The position numbers were made by a program, and so were the translations under genes. The notes beneath the pieces are model-generated. The model did not search any database and had not been told where the DNA came from. It was given only the letters and a program-made list of their open reading frames with translations. A DNA stretch of 64,000 nucleotides from Viola odorata (Eukaryota; Streptophyta; Magnoliopsida; Malpighiales; Violaceae). Positions 1 through 10,430 of this stretch are shown piece by piece. The stretch lies in assembly GCA_963691705.1 (NCBI GenBank), contig OY829540.1, positions 46,288,158-46,352,157 of the forward strand. The letters are read 5' to 3'. Position 1 is the stretch's first letter, and each line of letters begins with the position of its first letter.

Positions 1-370
1 TATTCTAGAGCATTGAAAGAGCTCAACAGGAGTAGCTCGGTAAGTTTTTGGAGCAGCAGGAAGCGAAGTTCCAATGAATCCAGACCCACCTAGACGTTTC
101 CTTCAAATTTATCCAAGCCATGGATAAAGCTGTTGCGCACATACGAAACAAAGTGGATGACCATTTCAGCAGCAGCAACAATGATGACTCCTCTGAAGAA
201 GGAGATAGTTCTGTACCATCTGTGCCAGATCCAAACCAACCACCTCCACCTCTAGCAACTCAGTAAATGCCCCCAGGTCGTGTCTTTCTTTCTTTTCTTT
301 TTACATATTTTGTGTCTTTTTACTCTCATTTACACATTGAGGACAATGTGTCCTTTAAGTGTGGTGAAGG
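1..370 (+). mobile_element. 3' remnant of an Athila-like retrotransposon
   Basis: The first 266 bases end an open frame rich in Ser, Asp and Pro that stops at 264-266. It is followed by a perfect 8-bp hairpin at 332-351 (ACACATTG, loop AGGA, CAATGTGT) and a degenerate purine tract (aagtgtggtgaaggtgg). The same hairpin plus AAGTGTGGGGAGG occurs on the minus strand at 55030-55072, just after the accessory ORF of the Athila-like element. I therefore read this as the end of an accessory ORF and the start of the 3' UTR of another such element. No LTR is recognisable. The right border is uncertain, and 371-700 shows nothing else identifiable. Confidence 0.55.
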
Positions 371-863
371 TGGTTTTAGGTGATGTGTCTATATATACAT
401 GTTTTAGATGTGCTTTTGTGTGAATCTTGGTCAAGGTAGTTGGCCTAATTATCTAGATAGAGTCTGATGCATGATTTTCTCTGTTTTTATTTGTGTTTTT
501 AGGCATGTGTGTTATATGCTTTATGTGAGTGTCGACAAAAATCTGAACTATGCTTAAGACCTTTTCTCTAATGTCTTAACCTTGACCCTTAGCATCTTTC
601 ACCTTGTGACCTCGTAACTTTTGATCAAAGCAATTCAATGAGTTAACATATTCAACATCAGTAAGGGTACGGGTCGTACAAAATACACTACCTAATTTCA
701 TTGCTTTTTGTTCTTTTGCTACGAAATCCATCTTGTATTTGAGCTGGGTCTCTCTCCTCCTTCCACATATGCGTCCTTGTCCAACAAACCCAACTGCCAC
801 CCACCACCCATCACCACCACAACTCCTCTCCTGCTCCGTTTTCTTCTCTGATTTGGTTCTACT

Positions 864-1391
864 ATGCCATCTATTCTCAGCTCAAATTCTCTGGTCCTGG
901 CCACAGCCATGGTGGTCTCTAGTACGATGATCTTTATTGCTCTCTCCAAGCAAAAGAACCCAGAAATCGACAAGAATGAAGATTCCGCTCAATACCGAGA
1001 TCAGAATTTGCGTTCTTGCTTGTGTTCAGGTAAAATTAGGAATCATTGTCCAGTTAATTGTTTGGTTGATCGATCGATCGATATGCTTGTGAATTGTGAT
1101 TTATGTGTAATTGGTGTTTCTGGGTATTTTTAATTTTGGTGTGTAGAAGAGAAGAGGAGGAGGGAAGGGAAGAAGAAGAAGAGGGTACATTTTGCAGAAG
1201 ATGTGAAGGATAAGGAAGAGGAAAGTGTAGAGTACAGGAAAGAAAGAGTTCTGAATTCTGCTTCAAATTCAAGAATTGATGGAGGTTGTAGAAACCAAAT
1301 CCCAGGAATTCAAAGGATGCCAGCTAACAGGATTGCTCTGTACAATGGAATCTTGAGGGACAGAGTCCATAGACTTGAATGCTCACATTGA
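864..1391 (+). CDS. Small conserved plant protein, two exons, N-terminal hydrophobic segment
   Basis: Exon 1 is 864-1029 and exon 2 is 1147-1391. The 117-bp intron starts GTAAAATTAG and ends TGTGTAG. Joining the exons gives 411 nt, or 136 residues, in one frame. The N-terminus has a hydrophobic stretch (about residues 8-28) that could be a signal anchor or membrane segment. It is followed by acidic residues, RSCLCS, and a very basic cluster leading into KKRVHFAEDV. The C-terminal motif is MPANRIALYNGILRDRV. The basic patch, VHFAEDV and the ALYNGILRDR tail recall a family of short plant proteins of unknown function; I recognise the pattern from memory and do not assign a role. The frame has no disabling change and is the only apparently intact host gene here. 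The upstream 700-860 is CT-rich, consistent with a plant leader. The first ATG in frame was taken as start. Confidence 0.75.
1030..1146 (+). other. Intron of the small conserved gene
   Basis: GT at 1030-1031 and AG at 1145-1146, with a T-rich 3' half. Removing it joins a codon split after its first base and keeps the C-terminal family motif in frame. Reading through instead meets a stop at about 1131. Confidence 0.75.
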
Positions 1392-1781
1392 TCAGTTTAC
1401 AATTCTTGGTATTTTTTTATTTTTTATTTTAGTTCAAGTCTAGAATTCTTGGTATTGTTGCTGTTAAGTTGTGAATATCTGACGTCTGTACAAAATGTGG
1501 GTTCCAATTATGACCAAATTTTACATTTTAATCCAAGAGAACAATTATTAGTTTGTTCTTATTCCTTAAATTGTTAAGTCAACCAAAATAGTGGATGCAC
1601 AAACTTTTAGTTTCTTCTGAGTTTTATTTCAGTCACTCATCAATGTTAAAACTTGATTGTCTTCGGTCTCTGATCAGCTTTTTTAACACTAATACTGTTA
1701 TCATGCTTTCATGAGTGATAGTTATAAGGTCTAAAGCACGGCAATAAATGAGCCACATTGGAAGTGATTAGCTACTTTAGA

Positions 1782-1826
1782 TGCGATACACTATCTAACG
1801 ATTACAAAATTGTGATTTCAAGATGC
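1782..1826 (+). pseudogene. F-box-associated domain fragment
   Basis: Read in one frame this encodes CDTLSNDYKIVISRC. It resembles the SNDYKIVVAIS stretch of the F-box pseudogene at about 2795-2830, and also the family's usual G-Y-D-x-x-x-N-D-Y-K-V-V motif. It is too short to show more. Most likely it is the relic of a second F-box copy, in line with the tandem growth typical of this family. Confidence 0.45.
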
Positions 1827-1837
1827 CCCGAAGATAA

Positions 1838-2100
1838 TTTTACGGCATTGAATCGAACTAGCCACCTTGTTCTTAGGGTATTATTTTATAGAGAGGATGT
1901 TGTGAAGGGATGAGTATTCTCAGCGGCGGTTGGTGTGACAATGTGATTTACGACATTGAATCGAACTAGCGGGTATTATTTTATATAAAGGTGGTGTGAC
2001 AATGTGATTTACAACATTGAATCGAACTAACCGGTATTATTTTATATAAAAGATGTTGCCAAGGCATGAGTATTCTGCGTGTGACAATGTGATCTATGAG
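1838..2100 (+). repeat. Imperfect direct repeats in the intergenic region
   Basis: The phrase CATTGAATCGAACTA recurs three times (about 1847, 1950, 2013). Each time it is followed within 10-25 bases by GGTATTATTTTATA. GTGACAATGTGAT also occurs three times (about 1937, 1994, 2081). GATGTTG plus ATGAGTATTCT occurs twice. Units are 60-100 bp and diverged. Origin unknown; no coding or LTR signal. Confidence 0.55.
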
Positions 2101-2345
2101 GCCCGGATTAGAATACCAAAACAGGATCCAAATAATTAATCAAAGGATTGTGTTGGATAATGTATTTGATTCTGTAATCTGGCTAGTGATTTTGCTGGAT
2201 GGAACATGCACAGAATATTCCAGGAATTGAACCTATTCAAACATTTCTAATTTAATTAGATTTATTACCATCATTCTTAGTCCCCTTTGTGCATTTATAG
2301 GTAAAGGCAGGGCAGCCAAGAAAAAGAAAAGAAAAGTAAAAAACA

Positions 2346-2852
2346 ATGTTTCGGATGGAAAATCTACCTCCGGAAATTATAGAACGTATACTCTGGCGCC
2401 TACCGATCAAGTCTCTTGTTCGATTCAGTGCGTCTCCAAATCATGTTACTCTTCAGTCCAGCCCAACAAGAAATTTTCAGAATTTCAAAAGCCACTGATG
2501 AATGCGCAGAAACTGCTCGTATCTACGCATTCCGGTCTTCAATCCTTAGACTATGAAACGAGTAACCCTAAGGATGACTACGTACTGACTCAGCTTGAAT
2601 TTCCATTCCACGAACCGGATGACTTTGTTGATATTGTTGGTTCTTGCAATGGAATAGTGTGCGTGGTACTTGACCAATGCAAGTTCGACGGGATCTTTTC
2701 ATGGAACCCATCAACAGGAATCTACAAAAAATTGCCGAATCCTGAGATACCTGTTGGTCTCTACTCAGAATATTATGGTTTCGGTTACGATTAAGTCTCA
2801 AACGATTACAAAATTGTGGTAGCAATAAGTTCTTACAGTCTAGAACTGGAAT
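2346..2852 (+). pseudogene. F-box protein pseudogene, truncated by a retrotransposon
   Basis: The start at 2346 opens with LPPEIIERILWRLPIKSL, a textbook F-box (residues about 5-25), normally the part that binds SKP1 in an SCF ubiquitin ligase. A one-base deletion near 2430 shifts the frame. In the new frame the family sequence continues (CVSKSCYSSV) and leads into an F-box-associated region with VGSCNGIVCV, WNPSTGIYKKLP and YGFGYD. A TAA at 2792-2794 then breaks the frame, probably from a Ser codon, after which VSNDYKIVVAIS continues. The reading ends at 2852, where the LTR begins. The gene therefore carries a frameshift, a nonsense codon and loss of its 3' half. The missing half is predicted to lie beyond the right end of the window. 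Confidence 0.8.
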
Positions 2853-3316
2853 TGATAATCTGGGATTGGGGGTGTGGGTTATTTGGGTAATTGCGTTGGG
2901 TAGGACAGATCTGCGGTTGCTGAATGGGTCCCTCTGCAGGTCCGACCTGCAGTGTGGTACCTGAAAAGCACCGGAGGAGGCCTCCAGTGTAGAGGCTCCG
3001 ACGGTCAAGTTAGTACGAGGGGTATGCGTATAGTGAAGGGTTTTAGTGAATAGTGCAGTTTTTGGAGCTTACCTCCGCTAGTGGGGGGGTATTTATAGAC
3101 CTTTTTCCCTTAAGTCGGTGGGACACGTGTCACCAAGGAGCCAAAGTCCGTTAGCGGGACACGCGTCGCCTACTGACGTATCGGGCCTCCGTTAGGCCGT
3201 ATGCTGGCCGTTAGCCCCAAGAGGCTCGTTGGCTCGCAGCTTGACTGGTGCGTTGGCAGTGGTCCCCTCCGGGGGGAAGGTCCATAATGCCCCCAAAGTC
3301 TGATTATGTATTATCA
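2853..3316 (-). repeat. Probable 3' LTR of the Tat element
   Basis: The interval begins TGATAAT and ends ATTATCA, a perfect 7-bp terminal inverted repeat of TG...CA type. It abuts the F-box frame. On the minus strand it has a good TATA box (3090-3097), as expected for transcription of a minus-strand element. The weak point is the inner edge: I see no polypurine tract directly right of 3316. The nearest purine tract on minus is at about 3868-3882, so the LTR could instead run to about 3859. The second LTR lies outside the window, so the borders cannot be settled here. Confidence 0.5.
3090..3097 (-). promoter_or_regulatory. TATA box of the Tat LTR
   Basis: The minus strand reads GTCTATAAATACCCCCC, a strong plant TATA context. 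Transcription would run toward lower coordinates, matching the minus-strand orientation of the Tat gag and protease at 62091-64000. Confidence 0.6.
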
Positions 3317-3984
3317 TGCCTGAACGACGACGAGCCCGAGTGTTTACCAAGGGCTTAGCGCGATGCCTGCCCGATTGCGGGTTTATCGGGGCCTGTGGGT
3401 AACATGTTGGTCGTTTAGGACTGCTGGCCGTTAGTGGCGGCCGATGGGTCGTGTCCCGCTAGGGAATTACCTCCTGTTTGCTTCTGGGGCCGATAACCTG
3501 CTTGGCCGTTTGCTTGTGAAGGCATTTAAAAGGGGATGGGCTGTGAAGCTGGGCCTTTTCAGAAGAGAGGAGGCATGGGCCTGGATCTTTGTTTTTGCAG
3601 TTTTGCTTTTTCCTTTTTGGGCCGACTGTTTGGTAGCGTCCTGTCTCATTAAAAGTAGAGCAGAGGTAATAATGGTTGGGTGCGCGTGCGTGCTTGCATG
3701 GCGCCCGATCATCTCTTCGCGGTTGGATCCGAGTTTGAAAATCGAGGAGGGACGTTTGAGTTGGTCGAAGCGATCTGTCCTTTCGTGAGAAAAGGTGTTT
3801 CCAAGGGTTTCCTCTGCCACGTGTTACTTTTTTATTGATTGTGTGATGTCCTATACAGCGCGCCGCTCTCCTCCCTTTCCAGAAATCACGAAGTCTGCAA
3901 ATTTCGCAAAAAATAGAGAGACTCTCTTCTTCTTCTTCCTTGCTCATTAACGATTTTTATTCCCTTCTTTCTCCTTTTTGTCTT
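3317..3984 (+). promoter_or_regulatory. Leader and promoter region of Tat antisense gene 1
   Basis: No gene of its own. Candidate elements on plus: a G-box-like CCACGTGT near 3822-3829, a TATA-like CTATACA near 3850, and a CT-rich leader (3905-3980) running up to the ATG at 3985. A second TATA-like TTTAAAAG lies near 3525. The two downstream antisense genes have the same layout: TATA-like box, CT-rich leader of 60-130 nt, ATG. This layout is why I favour this stretch as the promoter. Confidence 0.4.
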
Positions 3985-4711
3985 ATGGCTGCGCCCGTTG
4001 CTCCTCCAGCCATTGTGGACAGGCCTATGTCCGTTGTTGAGGCCAAGATTGCCGTCACGGTTTTGGAGATAACCTCTCGGGTTGACTTGGATGCCGAATT
4101 GATCGTCTGCGGTGGGATTCTAGAGGATAAGTATACGGCTGTGGTTGCCGGGCCGGAGGTCAGGCTGAATACCGATTTTACTGGGAACGACCGGGTGCTT
4201 TACACGAAGATCTTTAAGTATGGGTTTCGTCTTCCTCTACATCCGTTGGTTCGCGACATGTTGGTTGAGTTTGATCTGAATCCGCCACAAATCCCTCCGA
4301 ACTCTTGGGCCGGTATCTATGCATTTATCCGAGTGTGTGTTACCAACGGTATTGCACAGCCTACCCTTGGGCTCCTAAGGTATTTCTTCCAATTGAGCAT
4401 CCGAAAAGGCTGGGTTTCCATTTACCCTCGAAAGTCTGATCCTTCGGTCAAGTCTTTTACTATGCATTTCCAGAGGTTTGACTCGTCAATCAAGAACTGG
4501 GCGAATCGCTTCTTTGTTCTTGAGATGCCTGCCCGTGCCTGGAGGTCCGGTTTCAATCGGCACATTACCGATGCCCGATGGGCTAAGCCTCAGCAGGGTG
4601 AGCTAATGCTTGAGGAGGTGGCTACTGTTGAGAAGCTCTTAGGTGCTATGAGGAAGCCGTTCAACACGCGGTTATATGCCATTTGGAAACCGATAGAGCA
4701 GTGTGGTATTG

Positions 4712-4798
4712 GTAAGTTTTTCCTTTTCGTGATTTCTTTAGCTTCTCCGCCCGATGGTGTCGTTTATTGTAATGGGATGGCCATGATTGTTGCTTCAG
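4712..4798 (+). other. Possible 87-nt intron in antisense gene 1
   Basis: GTAAGTTTTT at 4712 is a near-consensus donor and GTTGCTTCAG ends at 4798. Removing it joins CGI to DKKDDEEDD. Its length is a multiple of three and it has no stop, so both spliced and unspliced forms keep the frame. The retained segment is hydrophobic (KFFLFVISL), unlike the charged linker around it, which supports its being an intron. Confidence 0.5.
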
Positions 4799-6169
4799 AT
4801 AAGAAGGACGATGAGGAGGACGATAGGGGGTCCTCGGCACCCAACAGCGCGGGAGGGCCTTCGCCTTCGGTGGAGCGGGGAGAGAGCCCTGAAGTTTCTC
4901 TTCGGAGGCGAAAAAGGCCTGTCGTGGGGGCTTATTCGTACCAAACGGGGGAGTCTGAAGCTACCAAGAAACCCAGGTCCCTCCGAAAGGGGGCAGTTGC
5001 TGCCATTGCTCAGCCTTTGGTTACCCCTCATTCGCAGAAATTGGCCGAGGATGTCAGCCACGACGGTTTTGATCGGTCGGTGGAGTTCACCGGTGAGAGA
5101 GTGCCGGTGGTGGAGGATACTGGCCGTCGCTGACGGGTTTGACCGTGATTTCTGCTACTCCCCTTGGGTTCTGTCCTTCTGAGCCATCGGTTACCCCTTT
5201 GCCTTCGAAGCCTTTGGCTCAGAAGTCCTCCTATGTTGTGGCTGACAGGGTTGCCCGTTTGCTCAAGAAGAAACGGAAAAGGAGGAAAGGCGTCCGTCGC
5301 CTACTATTGCGGAGGTTTTGGGGACGTCTGCCGAAGGGGGAGGGGAACTTAATCCTATCGTCGTTGGTGTGGACGATGGCCAAGTCTCAGACATTCTTGC
5401 GAATACGGATGTGGGGCCGGATCTGGGGGGCAATCCTTTCGATGCTTCGTCCCCTGATCCCTTTGCTGGCAGTGGGTCTGGCGCCTGTTGGCCTTCTTCG
5501 AATGCTTCTTTACCGGGCGGTGGTGACGGTACTTGTTCCCTTGGTGCCTCTACTTCGGCGCCCCTGCGCATTCATTTCAAGCCTGCGCCACCTCTCGCCG
5601 AAATCGCCCTACTGGACGGGTATCTGCAGGGCGCACGACCGTTGAATACTGAGGTTCATCTTTCATCTTTGGTGCCCGGCGGGCCTGTCACTCATACTTT
5701 GGATGTGAGGGATCTGGCGCAGCAAGGTCTTCCGGGGTTGGGAGTGGTTGATCCCTGTGCTAGGGATCTTCCTTTATCGATCTTTTTTGGGGAGATGATC
5801 GGCCTGGAATATGAGAGAAACCATTTTGGCCAAATGTCCCTAGGGCGCTAGCACGCCGAAGCCTAGGCCAGTGTGTTTTCTGCCTTCTGTCAGCTCCGTT
5901 ATCTGCAGGAGAATTCGTCCGATAGGATTCGGTCTTTGATGGGCGATCTTGAGAAAGAAAGAGAGGATCATGCAAATACTCGGGCCACTAGTGAGCGTAT
6001 TGAAGTGGACCTTGGAACTCTTCGTACGGAGGTGGATGGTGCCAAGGCGAAGGCTGCCGAGCTCCCGGGCATTTATGAGGAGTTGGTTGGTGTGAAGAGA
6101 GAGAGGGATGCCGAAAATGGGCGCTGTAAGGACCTTGTCCTAGAGAATGAGAGGCTTCAACGGGAGTTG

Positions 6170-6174
6170 GCTTC
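6170..6174. other. Left target-site duplication GCTTC of the Ogre block
   Basis: GCTTC directly precedes TGTCGCGCC at 6175 and recurs directly after ...TATCAACA at 43729-43733. Removing 6175-43733 rejoins antisense gene 1 in frame (ELAS followed by ERERAERLL). Confidence 0.9.
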
Positions 6175-6726
6175 TGTCGCGCCTCGGAAATTTAAAAAAA
6201 TTCGCGAGTGTGCAACGAAATTTGAGACCTTCAGATGCTCGGCGTAAAAGGACGCCTCGCAGCATGCAATGAAGTCGCCACCCTAATTTGGTTGCTAGGC
6301 TTAGGGAACCCTAATCGTCATGGCATAGGAAATATAATAAGTAAAAAAACTAAAGGCACAAAAAAAGGGGTCTGGACCCCAGACAAAGGTTCGGGGTCGT
6401 GTTATGGTCTCGGGAAGGTGTTAGGCACCCGAGACACATCCGAAAACGGTTACCGGTTGATGAGAGAGGTGTTTAAAAAGGTGTTTGAGAAATACGTTTT
6501 GAAAAAGGGGGCCCTCAGAGGAATCGTCACTTTAGTCTTTATTATGATCGTGATGGGACTGAATTTTCCGTAAGACTGAATGAGCGCCCTCTTTTTTCAT
6601 CATCGGGCCATGCATGATTAGATTACTTACTACGTGATCCTAACATGGCTAGCTAACAGAGTACAGATTTAAATGATTGATTTTAAAGTGGAAAACGGAT
6701 GTGGGATCGAAAATCCCCATGTACAT
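6175..6726 (-). repeat. Ogre 3' LTR tail fragment
   Basis: Nearly identical to 40174-40724 of the complete LTR (one substitution and a one-base length change noted early on). It is the last 552 bp of the LTR in minus sense, ending at the target duplication. At 6726 it stops within CCCCATGTACAT and is joined abruptly to protease coding sequence of opposite orientation. Confidence 0.85.
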
Positions 6727-6849
6727 ATCAGACCTCCGTATCTGCACTCTAGGAGAAGAAGGATCGTTGCCTAGTTCAGTCATTTTCGTTAAGAAGTCAG
6801 GGGAGTCTGTGGGCAACTGGACCATCACCATGCTTCCGGATGTCTCTCC
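6727..6849 (+). pseudogene. Ogre protease-region C-terminus, exon before the intron
   Basis: Matches the end of the gag-protease frame of the minus copy (32782-32904), with residues such as ICTLGEEGS and GNWTITMLPDVSP. Everything upstream of it in the polyprotein is missing in this plus-strand copy. Without splicing it stops at TAA 6851-6853; splicing at 6849 removes that stop. Confidence 0.8.
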
Positions 6850-7003
6850 GTAAATTTCTCATTTTGAAAAATATATATATGTTTTTGGCACGTTTTCTTA
6901 CGAAAACATTTTTGTAGGGACTCCAGTTCCCTTTTGTTAAAAATCAATATATATGCAAATTTTCATTTTACGCATCTCTTTTTTTTCACGCTTTTAATTT
7001 CAG
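6850..7003 (+). other. Ogre intron between protease and RT
   Basis: The donor CC|GTAAAT is at 6850. The acceptor is a T-rich tract ending CTTTTAATTTCAG at 7003. The 154-nt intron contains the stop that ends the protease frame. Its removal fuses ...PDVSP to MSVSSDCLDK with no frame change. An intron at this position is an established Ogre trait. The minus copy has one of identical length at 32628-32781. Confidence 0.8.
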
Positions 7004-10000
7004 GATGAGTGTTAGTTCGGATTGTCTTGATAAAACCTATGTCTTTACTGGCGAAGAAATCATCGCTACGACCGAAGACAAGGCCGAAGTCTCCGACGAA
7101 CTGACCCGTTTACTAGAAAGTTCAGAAAAGGAAATAACCTCTCATCGGGAGGAATTGGACGAAGTAAACTTGGGGGCAAGCAATGAGAGTCAAAAACTGG
7201 TCAAGATCGGAACTACCCTGGATACGACTCAGAGAGAAAGGTTGATTTCTCTCCTCAAGGACTACTCCGATGTATTCGCATGGTCATACGCCGACATGCC
7301 AGGTCTTGATCCCGGGATAGTTGAGCATCGTATTCCGTTAAAACCTGAGTTTAAGCCTGTCAAGCAAAAACTTCGGAGGATGCATCCAGACATCCTTCTG
7401 AAAATCAAAGAAGAAGTTACCAAGCAACTAGACGCGGGTTTTTTGAGAGTTGCGGAGTACCCAGAATGGATCGCCAACATAGTGCCAGTGCCTAAGAAAG
7501 ATGGGAAGGTTCGCATGTGCGTGGACTTTCGGGATCTCAATCGAGCTAGCCCTAAAGACGACTTCCCTCTTCCCCATATCGACATCTTGGTAGATAGTGC
7601 CGCCAGAAATGACATGTTCTCTTTCATGGACGGATTCTCGGGGTACAATCAGATCAAGATGGCGCCCGAGGACAGTGAAAAGACGACCTTCATCACGCCC
7701 TGGGGAACCTTCTGCTACAAAGTGATGCCCTTCGGATTAAAAAATGCAGGAGCCACGTACCAACGTGCTGCCGTCACCCTTTTCCACGACATGATGCATA
7801 AAGAATTAGAAATATATGTCGACGACATGATAGCCAAGTCTCGCGGCACGCAAGATCATGTGGACATCCTGAGGAAGGTGTTCGAACGGTTGAGGCAATT
7901 TCGGCTACAGCTAAACCCAGCTAAGTGTACCTTCGGAGTGACTTCCGGGAAGTTATTGGGATTCATCGTCAGCAACAAAGGTATAGAAGTGGATCCTGAT
8001 AAGATAAAAGCCATTCAGGAGCTACCCGCTCCCAGCACCGAAACGGAAGTACGAAGCTTTTTAGGACGCATCAACTACATCGCTCGCTTTATCAGCCAGT
8101 TAACACTTACCTGCGAGCCGATGTTCAAGATGCTAAGGAAACACGGAAATGCAGAATGGGACGAAGACTGCCAAAAAGCCTTCGAGAAAATCAAGACATA
8201 TCTGCAAAGCCCACCGGTACTAGTTCCCCTGATGCCAGGACGACCCTTGCTCATGTACATGACAGTCACGGCTAGCGCCATGGGTTGCGTTTTGGGACAG
8301 CACGACGAGTCCGGAAGGCGTGAACAAGCCATCTATTACCTCAGCAAAAAATTCAACGAATGTGAGATGCGTTACTCTATGTTGGAACGAACTTGTTGCG
8401 CCCTAGCATGGTGCGCCCGAAGGCTCCGGCAGTACATGTTGTATTACACGAGTTGGCTAATCTCTCGCATGGACCCCTTGAAATACATTTTCGAAAAGCC
8501 GTACCTGTCAAGTCGCATTTGTAGATGGCAAGTCTTATTAGCTGAGCACGAGATCATCTATGTGACTCAGAAAGCGGTTAAAGCAAGCGCCCTCGCCGAT
8601 CACTTGGCCGATCATGCCTCGGACGAGTACGAGTCGTTGAGCTTCGACTTCCCCGATGAGGACATCATAATTATTGAAGATGAGGTCACAGAAAATCTCC
8701 GAGAAGACGATTGGTGGACCATGTTCTTCGACGGTGCGGTGAACCTCTCGGGCAAGGGAGTGGGAGCCGTGGTCATAGCCCCAGATGGCCGCCAATTCCC
8801 CATAGCATGCAAATTGAACTTCCCATGCACCAATAACGTCGCCGAGTATGAGGCATGCATCACTGGTCTGACAGCAGCCATCGACTTAAAAGTAAAGAAG
8901 CTCCGAATCTTCGGCGATTCAGCACTCGTCATCTATCAGGCCCAGGATCTATGGCAGACACGGGATTCCAAGCTCATACCTTATCAAAGGCTACTCACCC
9001 AACTCACACGGGAATTCGAGGAAACCGAATTCGACTGAGTCGACAGAGAAAAGAACCGCTTCGCAGATGCATTAGCCACGTTGGCCTCAATGTTTAAGTT
9101 AGAATGCGGAGTAATGCTCCAACCATTGAGAGTGGAAGTAAAGGAAAATCCGGCATGTTATGTCGCCTTGGAAGAGGAACCTGACGGCAAGCCATGGTTC
9201 TACGACCTAGTACAGTTCATCAGAAACTGGGAGTACCCACCGGGGGCAAGCCGGGTTAGCAAAAAGACCCTCCAACGCTTAGCACTAGACTTCTACCTCG
9301 ACGACGAGGTTCTATATAAAAGGAGAGCTGATGGAGCTTTGCTTCGCTGCGTCACCATGACCGAGGCAAAGAGAATCATAGCAGAGATCCACGAAGGGGT
9401 TTGTTCCACACACGCAAGTGGACACATGATGGCCAGGCAGATAATGAGGCAAGGTTATTTTTGGCTCACCATCGAACGAGATTGCATCAGCTATTTTCGG
9501 AAGTGCCACAAATGTCAAATCTATGCGGACCATCTCCACGTCCCTCCAGCCCCTCTCTTCAGCATGACGTCGCCTTGGCCTTTTGCAATGTGGGGAATCG
9601 ACATCATCGGCCAAATTCATCCAACAGCCTCTAATGGCCATCGCTTCATCCTCGTAGCAATCGACTATTTCACCAAATGGGTAGAGGCCACCTCTTACTC
9701 CAACATCACTCAGAAAACCACCACGCGATTCATTGAGAGAAATATCATTTGCCGTCATGGGGTCCCAGAAACCATCATCACGGACAACGGCACCAATCTC
9801 AACGGAAAGATGATTGACGATCTTTGCCAACGTTGGAAGGTGAAGCACCGAAACTCGTCACCATATCGACCAAAGACGAATGGCGCAGTCGAAGCAGCAA
9901 ACAAGAACCTGAAGAGGATCATCCAAAAGATGGTAATCACTCACAAAGACTGGCACGACATGCTTCCCTTCGCACTACATGCTTATCGGATAGCAACCCG

Positions 10001-10430
10001 TACGTCCACAGGGGCAACTCCCTACTCATTAGTTTACGGCATGGAAGCCGTAATTCCCCTCGAGGTAGAAATTCCTTCTCTCAGAATCCTGGCAGAAGAA
10101 TCTGATTGGGCGAGAGTGAGGTACGAGCAGCTGAACCTCCTTCCCGAAAAGCGCTTGGCCGCTATCTGCCATGCGCAATTATATCAGCAAAGAATGGTCA
10201 ACGCTTATAACAAGAAAGTGCGACCTCGCAAATTCGAGGCTGGGAATTTAGTGCTAAAGAAAATTCTCCCTCATCAGGAGGCCAGCAAAGGAAAGTGGGC
10301 CCCAAGGTACGAGGGCCCGTACCTGGTCAAAAGTGCATTCTCAGGGGGTGCCCTAATGCTAACCAACATGGATGGAGACGATCTCCCGAAACCGGTAAAT
10401 GCCGATGCAGTCAAGAGATACTTCGCCTGA
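7004..10430 (+). pseudogene. Ogre pol: RT, RNase H, second RNase H, integrase; one stop codon
   Basis: A single frame of about 1140 codons, interrupted only by TGA 9036-9038 (probably TGG, since WVDREKNRFAD-type sequence follows in frame). RT has CVDFRDLNRASPKDDFPLP, MPFGLKNAGATYQ and the catalytic IYVDDM. RNase H follows (TASAMG, LERTCCALAW). The archaeal-type second RNase H begins at FFDGAVNLSGKG and continues NNVAEYEA, IFGDSAL and RFADALA. Integrase has the H-H-C-C zinc finger (HEGVCSTHASGHMM, CHKCQ) and the D, D, E residues in WGIDIIG, ITDNGTN and VEAANKNL. The stop separates RT-RNase H from integrase, so the copy is not autonomous as it stands. First residues were taken after the intron acceptor at 7003. 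Confidence 0.88.

Larger units (their letters stand above)
1392..2345. other. Intergenic host sequence
   Basis: AT-rich sequence between the small gene and the F-box relic. It holds the short F-box remnant at 1782-1826 and the repeat cluster at 1838-2100, listed separately. I see no other gene, RNA or element signature. Confidence 0.6.
3985..6174 (+). pseudogene. Tat antisense gene 1, 5' part (gypsy-type transposon domain plus coiled coil), split by insertion
   Basis: The frame from ATG 3985 (MAAPVAPPAIVDRP) runs to 5133. An upstream in-frame ATG at 3940 lies inside the CT-rich leader and is less likely. At about residues 65-200 it has LPLHPLVRDMLVEFDLNPPQ, PNSWAGIYAFIRVC and a following RYFF block. 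This is the pattern of the plant 'putative gypsy type transposon' domain (PF04195, recognised from memory). Frameshifts at about 5131 and 5285 and two stops near 5849-5866 break the middle. A charged coiled coil (about 5900-6174) follows. At 6174 the frame is cut by the Ogre block and resumes at 43729. It runs opposite to the Tat pol genes, like the accessory antisense genes known in some Tat relatives such as maize Grande. Function unknown. Confidence 0.7.

Noticed and set aside
3459..3947. ORFs on both strands at 3444-3947
   Set aside because: They overlap the presumed LTR-proximal promoter of antisense gene 1, lack domains and are not supported by codon pattern.
7262..7648. ORFs antisense to Ogre pol (also 8075-8332, 8612-8932, 31983-32369)
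   Set aside because: Shadow frames that mirror conserved RT and RNase H codons; they reappear in the second pol copy for that reason only.
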